DNA of 64,000 bases from Zea mays (taxonomy: Eukaryota; Streptophyta; Magnoliopsida; Poales; Poaceae): assembly GCF_902167145.1 (NCBI RefSeq), contig NC_050101.1:136120990-136184989 (forward strand). Direction: 5' to 3'. Positions 22,285 through 32,320 of the stretch are shown here, one piece after another. The notes under the pieces were generated by a model. That model saw only the letters and a list, made by a program, of their open reading frames with translations, did no database searches and was not told the origin of the DNA. The first letter of the stretch is position 1. Each line of letters opens with the position of its first letter. The position numbers were made by a program, and so were the translations under genes.

Positions 22285-23230
22285 GTCGAGGTAACGGGAA
22301 GAAATAGTGCTGCATTAATTTGTGCGACATAATGGAGAGGCAAACAGTCGCAGGAAACGTAGGGCCGGTGGGGCGTGGCTGCGTGCGGCTGGGAACGAAG
22401 GCAGCATGAGCGTCCGACGAGGAACAGTGATGAACTCCGGCGAACTACACTGCGAGAGCGAGGGAGGCGCGAGAAGAGAGAGCGAGCTCGAGCAGGGAGA
22501 AGGAGAGGGCTCGGCTGGGACTTTATAGAGAGAGGGAGAGCAGAGGTCGTCGGGGTGTTTCATGGCCATCAATAGCATTGATCTTAATGGAGGATGAACG
22601 TGGGGAGGGAGTAACGGTCGCAGTGAAAGCTCCATTACACGCGACGGAAGAAACGGCTCTGCGCGGGTCGGTCCGATTGCTCGGATCGCGGCAGACGGGC
22701 GCGTGCTGCGGTCGGCTTGCGGCTCGGCCGTGTCCAAGCGCGTCGGGCGTCGAGCGGCTCGGGGCGTTGTCGGCCTGGTCGAGGTTACGCGCGGTCGGGT
22801 CCGGCTCCATGGGTAGACGGTCGGGCGCTCGGCCGGCTGGAGTCGCTGCAGGCGCGGGTGTCGCGGCACGGTCTTCGTGTCGCGTCGTCCTGGGTGCAGT
22901 CGGGGAACGGCGAGGCGGCTGCGCGTCGGTCGAGGCAGGGGACACGCTCGACGGCGCGGTGCTCGGCGGCCTGGGTCGCGCGCGCGGCCAGGAGCTCGGC
23001 TTCTGGTCCGGCTGGGCAGCGGCGTGCGCGACTGGGAGAGAGAGGGACGCGAGCGGAGAGAGAAAGCTGGGTGAGAGAGAGAGAAACGGGAGGGGAGGGA
23101 GAGAGAGGTTTCCTGGCGGCGGCGGCAACAGGGAGAGGGAGGCGCGCGCTAGGGGAGTGGCGGCCGGCTGGGGAGCCAGGGCGGCGGCAGGTCTAGGGTT
23201 AGGAGCGGCTGTGGTTGCTTGTTGGGCCTA
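22285..23230. other. GC-rich, CpG-rich block in the element G LTR
   Basis: About 0.9 kb of GC-rich sequence with purine-rich runs (GAGAGAGA) and many CGs, embedded in AT-rich LTR. Long overlapping ORFs on both strands (about 200 aa each) are a by-product of composition: proline/serine/alanine-rich on one strand, glycine/arginine-rich on the other. The same block is at about 30113-31060 in the right LTR. Read on the minus strand it forms the early part of the LTR upstream of the TATA box. Confidence 0.6.
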
Positions 23231-23575
23231 ATGGGCCATATGGTTAGGTTAGGGTTTAGTTAGTTTTTTTTTCTTTTTTTCTATTTCCTTTTCAAATTTC
23301 GAAATACATATTAAATAATCAAAAAAATCTTAAGAATCAAACTAAAATTATTTATAAATAATATATTAATTCTTGGACTAATATTATTATATATATTATT
23401 TACTAGGATTTTTATTTAAAACGAAATGCTATTAAATGACCAAAATCAATCATGAGCATCCAAAAAATCATTCCAAAGGCAAATAAATGACACACGCTTA
23501 AAAGAAAATTCATTACCATTAATATCATTATTAACTAAATTCATTATTTTATTTAATGATTTTCATAGTGTTACA

Positions 23576-23594
23576 AATCTACCCCTCTTAAAAA
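23576..23594 (-). promoter_or_regulatory. Element G polypurine tract
   Basis: The minus strand reads TTTTTAAGAGGGGTAGATT directly before the LTR start TGTAACAC; it is preceded by AATCTCGAGGACGAGATTC. The same 40-base arrangement precedes the 3' LTR of element C. Confidence 0.88.
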
Positions 23595-23703
23595 GAATCT
23601 CGTCCTCGAGATTAGGGAAGGCTAGCAAGAAAACAAAGGTGATACATGGTTTATTTGTAGGTTCTCAGTTCACATTGAACTCTTCCAAACTTAAGGAACT
23701 TCC

Positions 23704-24334
23704 TTACTTCTTTGCTCCGCAATGTATACTAATCAAGCGACCTTCATCATCATACTTATAAAATGGTGGGTCTTCTGAATTATTGCTTAGGTCATGCTTG
23801 GCAGCTTTATTCTCTAGTCGGTCTAGACGTTTCTTGGGGCATTCGCGAATAATATGTCCTTCACTTTTGCAGTAGTAGCAAGCACCTCTTGCTTTGAGTT
23901 CTTTGCGAGTCAACTTTGCTTGACCAACAGGTGGTGAGGGTTGATTGGGTGTCTGTATCTCATATAGCTGAGTCTGACTTGATTCTTCTGTTTGGGAATC
24001 TGTGTGTTTCGTGGCTTTTGCTTGTGGTTGAGGTGGACTAATCATGTATCCAAACATTTTTTCTATTCCTTTTCTTGTTCTTCATTCCATTCATCGAATA
24101 TCTCGGTGACTCATTTTTTTCGTTCATAGTTGTTAAGGTAGGAATATTGTCATTGGCATCATTTACTTCATTTCCATTGGGGTTCATCATCTGGTTAGAG
24201 AGCAAAAGAGTTACTGAGACAGACTGCATAAGAGGCTTGTATGACATTAAGATAAAGAGCGAACACAACTTTTTGATTTCCAAGATAAGATTAGTCAAGG
24301 AACAAGGATGGTTTATAGCTTCCTCATATTTCAA
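23704..24334 (-). pseudogene. Element G second ORF: zinc-knuckle protein, frameshifted
   Basis: Two overlapping minus frames (24334-24038 and 24057-23704) appear to be one protein split by a one-base change in an A-rich run near 24057. The first half is asparagine-rich without a domain I recognise; the second holds one CCHC knuckle (CYYCKSEGHIIREC) and ends HCGAKK. CCHC knuckles bind nucleic acid in gag-type nucleocapsids. Together with the upstream ORF this gives three knuckles in one element. Confidence 0.65.
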
Positions 24335-24677
24335 GAGTTTACAAGTGTTATATTCCTTAACAAAGATCTTTTGAACTTTTATAGATTTCAGAGCATGATA
24401 TCCAAATCATCTTTCTGATCCAACAGTATTTCTTTGAGCACAAATTGAGACAAAGACTTGAGCGGGACTTTAGGGTAACTAGAATAGAGCATCATATTGT
24501 TTGCATATAGTAGATGACATCATACTTTATTTTCTTTATAAAGAGGCAAAACACAATAGGTGCGAGATATTCTCCAAATTTATTCATAAATCACTTAGCA
24601 CGATTACAAATCTTGAAAGGGGCAACAACTTGACATTTTTTTTTCGTGAGACACACTCCTTCTAGCTAAATGGTATA
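24335..24677 (-). other. Spacer between the two element G ORFs
   Basis: About 340 bases, AT-rich, no supported coding sequence or repeat. Confidence 0.5.
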
Positions 24678-26042
24678 TTATTCTTCTTTATCAGATGTAC
24701 CAATCTTCAGAGCTGGAGGTCGGTCGTCTTCAACTACTATTCTTTCTCCAGATGGAGTTTCCAAACATATGGTTCTCTCAGTATGTTGGATTACTGCCTT
24801 AGTTCTTTGTAACCAATTCTTTCCAAGAATCACATCTTTTCCCATTGATTCTATCACTAGGAGATCAGCTGAAAAATCTATCCCGTTGATTTTAATACTT
24901 ACTTTCGGACATATGTAGTTCGCTAACACTTTCCTTTCAGGTGTACTGATGGTCTTTCTTGATCTTAAGGGACACTTAAAGATACCATACTTTGTTGCAA
25001 ACTGGGCACTCATAAAAGAATGTGTTATACGAGGATCATACAACACGGTGGCGATGGTTTTGTGAATGACTAGTGTTCCAAAAATCACCGCATTATCATA
25101 TGGAATGGTTCCTGTCACTGCATAACTTATCTTTCCTGTGGACTCTTTCTGTTGTTTATTCTTTGTTGATGCATGGGTTTGAGGGTGTTGTCTTTTCTTT
25201 TGGACCTTATTGATCTCCACATCCTTCTTAGGACAACCATTAACAAGATGACCGGTATCACCACAGCCAAAGCAAGCACGACTTGATAAGTTACATGGTG
25301 GAGTTGTCTTTACGTTGTTGGTAGAAGTTTCTTTGCATTTTTGTTCATATTCCATGTCTGAAGACTGAGATAGCTTCATCTCGGAGGTGATCTGTAGTGA
25401 GCTCTTCTCAGGACAGTTACGGAAGTAATGACCTTCACGTCCACATTGATAGCAAGCTTTTCTTGAAGTTATTTCTTGACTTTTTCCATGTTTCCCTTTT
25501 TGTTTCTTGGACCTGATGCGACGACGAGGCTGAAACTGTGTGCAAGTAATAGTCCATCCATCAATGTAACACTCATGTATTTCTTCTTGTGGCTGGGCAT
25601 CCTTGTGATATTTCCTTTTTGGAATACTTTGCAATTCATCAACTGACAATGCATTAGGTATGAGAGACTCTTCTATTAGTTGTTCAGGGGGAGACATCTG
25701 TCTGTTTATGCTAGAAAATAAAATATGGTTCTTCTGTTTTGTAGTTTCACTTTGGTTTGTACTAGTCTGGCGACAAGGAATTCCATAGTACTCACAACAA
25801 CAACATGTTCCAAGGTCACTTGTCTGTTGGTTTGGTTGTGCATCATTTTGGGTCTTGATTGTCTGTTCATCAGCTGTTTTATTTAGAGTGTTGTTTTGAC
25901 TTGCCAACACACCATATTCTTTGCACTTAGTGACATCACTTGTAGTTGACATTCCAAGGTCTGACATCTGTATGGGTATGGAAGAATAGAAGGAACGAAA
26001 GGGTTGAGCAAAGACAGATTTTAGAGAGCAGAGAAAACTCAT
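24678..26042 (-). CDS. Element G gag/protease-like protein, 454 aa, two zinc knuckles
   Basis: Open from ATG 26042. Residues 1-190 are polar and cysteine/glutamine-rich with no capsid domain I can recognise. CCHC knuckles lie at 197-210 (CYQCGREGHYFRNC) and 257-270 (CFGCGDTGHLVNGC). Residues about 310-430 resemble a retropepsin of the gypsy gag-pol type (FGTLVIHKTIATVLYD, THSFMSAQFA, GKDVILGKNWL). The catalytic D-S/T-G is replaced by D336-P-R, so protease activity is unlikely although the fold may persist. The frame then stops with no RT. It could act as an RNA-binding or packaging protein; that is inference. It is the longest intact ORF of element G. Confidence 0.75.
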   Translation of the reverse strand: MSFLCSLKSVFAQPFRSFYSSIPIQMSDLGMSTTSDVTKCKEYGVLASQNNTLNKTADEQTIKTQNDAQPNQQTSDLGTCCCCEYYGIPCRQTSTNQSETTKQKNHILFSSINRQMSPPEQLIEESLIPNALSVDELQSIPKRKYHKDAQPQEEIHECYIDGWTITCTQFQPRRRIRSKKQKGKHGKSQEITSRKACYQCGREGHYFRNCPEKSSLQITSEMKLSQSSDMEYEQKCKETSTNNVKTTPPCNLSSRACFGCGDTGHLVNGCPKKDVEINKVQKKRQHPQTHASTKNKQQKESTGKISYAVTGTIPYDNAVIFGTLVIHKTIATVLYDPRITHSFMSAQFATKYGIFKCPLRSRKTISTPERKVLANYICPKVSIKINGIDFSADLLVIESMGKDVILGKNWLQRTKAVIQHTERTICLETPSGERIVVEDDRPPALKIGTSDKEE

Positions 26043-27027
26043 CTATCTAAGGTTTTACCTAGCTAACTGATGTCATTGTGGACAAAAGTCACACAATACA
26101 CCAACAATCATTTCAAAGAAGCAAATCAAACATGAACACAAAGGACAATGAACTCAAGCATACTAGCACAACATAATCCAATTATACTCATTCAACCAAA
26201 ACAAAAAGGTGAGACGAGGTTTGGAATAAGAAAGATATTATGACATCAAGGAGTTGGGTAAGAATTATCAAGGAGTTAGACAAGACATATTTGTTGGTGG
26301 CCAAGAGTGAAATAAGATAATCATGAACTATTAAATTCAGAATAAATGATACAACCAAGGATATAAAGTGAGTTAGGGAGAAAGCATTATCAAGGAGTAG
26401 AGAGCCAAAGGTTTCATACATCAAGGTAGATATTGCGCAAGGGTGGCAATACAATGGCATGAAAGCAAAAAGTATAAGAATTAAATAGGGAGAAAGCATT
26501 ATCAAGGAGAAAAGTAGAGAGGTAAAAGTTTAATATATCAGGGTAGATATTGCCTAAGGATGGCAATACAATGGCAAGGAAACAAAAGTATAAGAAGTCA
26601 AGGGTTATATAGCAATATTAGGGATTAGAAAACCACTTATAATATAATATCGCCATTACCGATCTAGTCGAAAATTTTAATACTAAAGAACAATCCTATC
26701 AACCTAGCCAAGAAGTCAAATAATAGATCCAGGGGATCCATAACAAAACTTCTTGAGGAGTGGGGATAAGACAGAGAATAGGGCATCGTCGATAGCTTCG
26801 AAAAGGTTTCTTCTGGCAAACTTTGCTTCAAGTTCCGCAATCCTAGCTTGATCATCTTGCAATGCTTCTCATTAGAACCTTCTGATAGACGAAGAATCAG
26901 ACAAGAAGGGTTGAAAAAGAGACGAGTTTTGATATAAAGTAAGTTTTTATGAAGACAATTAAGTCAAGTTTTGAACGACTGACTAGGCTTTCCATTTCTA
27001 ACTAATCTAGCGACCTACGGTCACATT
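26043..27027 (-). other. Element G 5' leader
   Basis: About 1 kb between PBS and the 454-aa ORF, AT-rich. Holds a two-copy tandem repeat (26376-26600). No ORF with a recognisable domain. Confidence 0.6.
26376..26600. repeat. Tandem duplication, 2 x about 112 bp, in the element G leader
   Basis: Both copies begin GGGAGAAAGCATTATCAAGG and contain GTAGATATTGC, then GGCAATACAATGGCA. Copy starts are near 26376 and 26488. Confidence 0.85.
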
Positions 27028-27039
27028 GTTCTGATACCA
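27028..27039 (-). promoter_or_regulatory. Element G primer-binding site
   Basis: The minus strand reads TGGTATCAGAAC four bases after the LTR end ...GTGTGACA. Initiator tRNA-Met type with one mismatch (A for G at position 11). Confidence 0.85.
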
Positions 27040-27043
27040 CTTC

Positions 27044-30000
27044 TGTCACACCCGGTTCCAGGGGGTAGAACCGAGCGCATACCATATGTGTGCCAGGATC
27101 TATTTCCACACATATGTTGACGTCACAAGTGTAATATATCAAAAGAACAATGCATAAGAGCGTAAATAACGATTATATTAACATATTACACTTCAAACAG
27201 ACATAATGTCTTAACCTTTATTCATCAAAGTACAGCGAGCATAGACATCCATCCACAGGAAGATGACCGGGGGTATCACTAGACTAGCATCCATGGAGTT
27301 CAGCATCATATCTTCATCTGCAACTTCTGATCAAAATTAAGCAAGGGTGAGCTCACTTATGGTCGGGGCTCAGCAAGTGGGGGAAAAACTAATGCAAGTC
27401 TAACAAGGTAAGGCTGAGGTTGAGCAGTAAGCATTTTAGTTGGTCAACATTTTATTAACAACACCTGTCTTACTAATAAGTGTGAATCCCAAGTATTCCC
27501 ATTAACAAAGGTATAAGAGTATATCAAAAACACTTAAGTGAAACCACTTAAGCAAACCATTGGCAGATCATCGGATCTCGATTTATTTCCATCTTTAAGT
27601 TCAATTATCATGTGAGGAGTCCAGGCTGCTCATAACCGTGAGCACGGCTGATATATCAGTTTTACACTCTGCAGAGGTGGCGCATCTTTACCCATGAGTC
27701 GCGATTCCCTTTTTGCCTAGGTTAGCCAGACCCATATTCACTTCCGAGGTGAATGGCCAGGGTCTCACTACGAGGCTTCTCCCTAGAGTCCTCATTACGC
27801 AAATGCTAGAAATGGTCAAACTGCATAAGGCACACCTACCGTAACCAACTTATAGTCCAGACTACAGGGTAAAGCTTTGGGAACTATGCCCGTATCCAAT
27901 CTGCCTGAGCCGGAACTATAAGAGCTTGCCAGATGCCCCCGTTCCGGTCGACCACGACCAGCACCCAACATAAGACTTCCCTAGTTATTTAGCCAAGACC
28001 AGAGCCATGATAGTCCTCATGGTAGCACTGTTTTCCCAGGTGGTCACTCCATGTTCCAATTAATATGCAATGATCTTGTTTAACCATCGGGTTAACAATA
28101 TAAAGTAAACTTACCATTTTGGAACATTAATATCACAAACCGGAGTGACTGCATAAAGTTAAGTTGTAGCAATAGCATAGCTACTAAGGTAAAGTATAAT
28201 TCCCAGGTTTGATCAAGGAATAAGGTTGGAAAGGTTATCTAAATAGGTAACCCGTCAAATTATGCATATATATCCAAAAGAATAAACTTTATTAAATGTA
28301 TTGTTTGGGATCAAACAGAGTATGCAGAGGGAGAAGTCCACTTGCCTTGCTTATTGAAAACTTGAGGTTCTTCCACGGATAGGAATAGATCTTGATTCTT
28401 AACTACTAGATCAACCACTGAATATCACACAAACAAACAAGAAGAACAAACACCACTCAATAACATACCACATTCACCATACGTAAAGCTAAAAGAGAGT
28501 CTAACGAAAAGAGCGTTCGCTTTTCAAAAACATTACACGCAAGGGTTATAATAAAAAGGTATTCTTTTCAAAAATGTGTGATCAGTACTTTATAAAACTA
28601 GACATGAGTTTAAAAATATCTTAATTCAATTATTCAAATATTAGGTTCACCAAATTAATCTTTTATAAAACATCATATGTGATATGTCTAAGATTAAGGG
28701 TTTATAAGATGATAAAACATGTTATAACAATATTAAACCTTTTTAACCTTTTATAAATGATATATGTTATATATCTAAGATTAATGAGTTATGAAACACA
28801 TTATTAAACATTAATTGATGAGAAGCTAATATATAAGCCTAAACATGTCTCATATGGAAAGATAATGAAACAAATAATTATCTCTATCTTTATTAAGAAA
28901 ATACATGGCTTATATTATTATTAAGAAAGCTATATTCAAAGTTAATATATGTAGTAATATTTTAGTTATTACTTTATTTTACCCTTTAGGAAAATCTAAA
29001 TAATTTATATTACATGGACTAAATGTGATAAAATGATTAATCAAGCCTATATAACTAGTCATGAACAAGTTGACAATAGGTTTGACTAATAAATTATGAG
29101 AAAGGATACTTAATTTTTTAATTATCTTTAGTTTTAGTTTAGGAACAAATGATCTATATCGTAAAATAAAGAAACTATGTTCAACAATATATAAAATATT
29201 TTTTTGTTACTAATATTATGAAGACGTGAGCACTTTAAATAAGCCATTTTAACTTCATTAGAAAACTTTAGTCTTTCTTAATGTGAATAGACAATATATA
29301 CGCATAAACTAATAAAATATTTAAATATAAATCTAAATCATGGTTTATGAGAAAGATAAACATGTAATTAAATTTCTAATGTTTTTGGTTATAATACTGT
29401 GTACTCTATACCTTTATCTCCTTATTTAGAAAATCTATAAATAAATTGATTATAACAAACATGATTCAAATAAATTACGAGAACATAAGAATTGATAGGA
29501 AATAATAATTAAAATGTTTAATCTGATTTTTATGAAGTTAGAAGATTTTCAATTAGAATATTAACTAATAACAAATTTAGCGCAGGGCTAGATTGTGAAT
29601 AAATGGGTAGACTAGAGGTATAAAAAATAGATTTCTTCTACCTTATTCGTAACGATGGCGTTCTGTCGAGCTGAACGAACACGTGTAGCGTCACGACATG
29701 GCTGCAGCAGGACTCGATGGTCTGTGTGTGGGCAAAGCTTCGACGTGGTGCTGCACAGCACGGCGGCGAGCAGCGAAGAGACCAAAGCTCCGGCGATGGA
29801 ACATGCAGCTCGGACGCAGGGAACTCGGCAGCGGGTACTGGCACGCGACGGTGTCGAACAGTGGAGACGATAGCACAAACTACATGCGGTAGTAGCAGCC
29901 AGCACGAGCGATGGGAAATGGAGGCCACGGCGAGCTCTAGAGGTTTGGCGCTGGTATTTATAGGTCGGGGAAGAGGGAGCTCGAGCAGCGCCGACATGCC

Positions 30001-31402
30001 ATTAATGACAACTCTAACTCCCGCGAGAAACGATCGAGAGAAAAAAAACGGTTGCGTCAATGGGGAGAGGAACGGGCTCGGCGCAGGCTTGAATTGCTTT
30101 GAAGGCCATTAGTCGAGGTAACGGGAAGAAATAGTGCTGCATTAATTTGTGCGACATAATGGAGAGGCAAACAGTCGCAGGAAACGTAGGGCCGGTGGGG
30201 CGTGGCTGCGTGCGGCTGGGAACGAAGGCAGCATGAGCGTCCGACGAGGAACAGTGATGAACTCCGGCGAACTACACTGCGAGAGCGAGGGAGGCGCGAG
30301 AAGAGAGAGCGAGCTCGAGCAGGGAGAAGGAGAGGGCTCGGCTGGGACTTTATAGAGAGAGGGAGAGCAGAGGTCGTCGGGGTGTTTCATGGCCATCAAT
30401 GGCATTGATCTTAATGGAGGATGAACGTGGGGAGGGAGTAACGGTCGCAGTGAAAGCTCCATTACACGCGACGGAAGAAACGGCTCTGCGCGGGTCGGTT
30501 CGATTGCTCGGATCGCGGCAGACGGGCGCGTGCTGCGGTCGGCTTGCGGCTCGGCCGTGTCCAAGCGCGTCGGGCGTCGAGCGGCTCGGGGCGTTGTCGG
30601 CCTGGTCGAGGTTACGCGCGGTCGGGTCCGGCTCCATGGGTAGACGGTCGGGCGCTCGGCCGGCTGGAGTCGCTGCAGGCGCGGGTGTCGCGGCACGGTC
30701 TTCGTGTCGCGTCGTCCTGGGTGCAGTCGGGGAACGGCGAGGCGGCTGCGCGTCGGTCGAGGCAGGGGACACGCTCGACGGCGCGGTGCTCGGCGGCCTG
30801 GGTCGCGCGCGCGGCCAGGAGCTCGGCTTCTGGTCCGGCTGGGCAGCGGCGTGCGCGACTGGGAGAGAGAGGGACGCGAGCGGAGAGAGAAAGCTGGGTG
30901 AGAGAGAGAGAAACGGGAGGGGAGGGAGAGAGAGGTTTCCTGGCGGCGGCGGCAACAGGGAGAGGGAGGCGCGCGCTAGGGGAGTGGCGGCCGGCTGGGG
31001 AGCCAGGGCGGCGGCAGGTCTAGGGTTAGGAGCGGCTGTGGTTGCTTGTTGGGCCTAATGGGCCATATGGTTAGGTTAGGGTTTAGTTAGTTTTTTTTTC
31101 TTTTTTTCTATTTCCTTTTCAAATTTCGAAATACATATTAAATAATCAAAAAAATCTTAAGAATCAAACTAAAATTATTTATAAATAATATATTAATTCT
31201 TGGACTAATATTATTATATATATTATTTACTAGGATTTTTATTTAAAACGAAATGCTATTAAATGACCAAAATCAATCATGAGCATCCAAAAAATCATTC
31301 CAAAGGCAAATAAATGACACACGCTTAAAAGAAAATTCATTACCATTAATATCATTATTAACTAAATTCATTATTTTATTTAATGATTTTCATAGTGTTA
31401 CA
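27044..31402 (-). repeat. Element G 5' LTR (right copy, 4359 bp)
   Basis: Plus-strand ends TGTCACACCC and GTGTTACA; partner of 18909-23575. It contains the minus-strand TATA box at 29955-29962 and the GC-rich block (about 30113-31060) but lacks the MITE. Confidence 0.95.
29955..29962 (-). promoter_or_regulatory. TATA box in the element G 5' LTR
   Basis: The minus strand reads TATAAATA, flanked by CC and CC, at a sharp change from GC-rich to AT-rich sequence. Likely start of the genomic transcript a few tens of bases further along the minus strand. Confidence 0.6.
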
Positions 31403-31407
31403 AATTG

Positions 31408-31476
31408 CCCAACACAAATAATTGGACTAACTAGTTTGCTCTAGATTATAAGTTCTACAGGTTCCAAAGGTTCAAC
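31408..31476 (+). repeat. Element D 5' LTR, piece 2 of 4
   Basis: CCCAACACAAATAATTGGAC to AAAGGTTCAAC, continuing piece 1 after one AATTG. The same words occur in the reverse strand of the element E LTR (near 60350-60410). TCAAC (31472-31476) is the target duplicated by element F. Confidence 0.92.
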
Positions 31477-31951
31477 TGTTGGAACTTGCTCTCAGCAGCA
31501 AGGAGGCCAACAAGGGTGAACAGTGGCGACAACAGGGTTACGTGCTCTGGGGCAATAGCTCTGTTAATCTCGCCTCTCACGGGCACTGTGCGGGGGTATT
31601 TATAGGTATCCAAGTGCCCAGCGCCTTGTGTTAAGGACGCATGTGCCCTCAGACACCTAGTTTATCCCCGGAATATTCCCATAAAGCAGGGTTACAAGCT
31701 GTAATTACAAGTATGCCTTTACAAATTAGGCCCGTAACACAAAGGCGGCCACGCAGGGCCCGTTACAATGGGCCAGATCACATGTGGGCCTCGGGACTGA
31801 ATGAAGCCGAGCCGCGGGAAGGCGTTGCCGCAGGCCTTCGTCAAAGTGCTGAATCGAGCGAAGGGTGTCCCCGCCTGCTTTGTCTCTGTCAGACCAGCGA
31901 CTGTGGCGGAGGCCTAGAGCGAAGGGTGGCGGCTTTGCCTTCGCCCCAACA
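31477..31951 (-). repeat. Element F 3' LTR (left, 475 bp)
   Basis: Plus-strand ends TGTTGGAACT and CGCCCCAACA. A minus-strand TATA (TATAAATA) lies at 31597-31604. The two differences from the right copy are T/C and C/T in the segment GTGCTGAATC...GTGTCCCCGCC. Confidence 0.96.
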
Positions 31952-31966
31952 TTTGCCCTCCGAGGG
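31952..31966 (-). promoter_or_regulatory. Element F polypurine tract
   Basis: The minus strand reads CCTCGGAGGGCAAA directly before the LTR start TGTTGGGGCG. Confidence 0.75.
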
Positions 31967-32152
31967 ACCAGTTCGACAAAGTCACCTGGTGCCGAAGACG
32001 TCGCTAGATGGCGGAGACGCTGCCCTCGCTCGAAGTGGTTCCGCGGGGGTTTTTGATGTGACCGTTGATGGACGGCGTACTGTTGGATTGCGGGTTTCCC
32101 GAAGCGTCGCGCTCTGTCGGATTGCGGGTTTCCCGAAGAGCCGCGCCCTGCC

Positions 32153-32160
32153 TATAAAAG
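32153..32160 (+). promoter_or_regulatory. TATA box for the element F antisense gene
   Basis: TATAAAAG in a GC-rich setting, 161 bases upstream of the ATG at 32321 and about 200 bases inside the 3' LTR, pointing away from it. A 20-base direct repeat (GGATTGCGGGTTTCCCGAAG) occurs twice just upstream (near 32085 and 32119). Confidence 0.65.
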
Positions 32161-32320
32161 GGGGCGGGGGTCGGCTCTGTTTGAACTGTGCCTTCCGCGC
32201 TTCGTATAAACCCTAGCCGCCCCCCGTCTTGCCGTTCCTCTTCTTCCGCTGCTCCTTTTGCTCGCCGGAGTTCTGGCTCGAGTGAAGCAAACCGCCCGCC
32301 GCCGCCGACGGTACGTAGCA

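Larger units (their letters stand above)
18909..23575 (-). repeat. Element G 3' LTR (left copy, 4667 bp including a MITE)
   Basis: Plus-strand ends TGTCACACCC and GTGTTACA. Identical in layout to the right copy except for a 305-bp MITE plus its 3-bp duplication; 4667 minus 308 equals the 4359 bp of the partner exactly. By eye about nine substitutions distinguish the copies. It includes a long AT-rich section (20300-21480) and a very GC-rich section (22300-23230). Confidence 0.95.
18909..31402 (-). mobile_element. Element G: non-autonomous gypsy-like retrotransposon with 4.36-kb LTRs
   Basis: Complete, 12,494 bp, flanked by a perfect 5-bp duplication AATTG (18904-18908 and 31403-31407). LTRs 18909-23575 and 27044-31402. 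On the minus strand a PBS (TGGTATCAGAAC, 27039-27028) follows the 5' LTR and a PPT (23594-23576) precedes the 3' LTR. The 3.47-kb interior encodes zinc-knuckle proteins and a protease-like domain but no RT, RNase H or integrase, so movement would need enzymes from another element. The PPT matches that of element C closely, suggesting one lineage (Tekay/Del-like, by memory). Inserted in element D LTR. Confidence 0.92.

Noticed and set aside
22315..23231. Overlapping 184-217 aa ORFs on both strands in the GC-rich part of the element G LTR (and again at 30142-31058)
   Set aside because: Low-complexity Pro/Ser/Ala or Gly/Arg composition, both strands open at once, and present in both LTRs: an effect of base composition, not genes.
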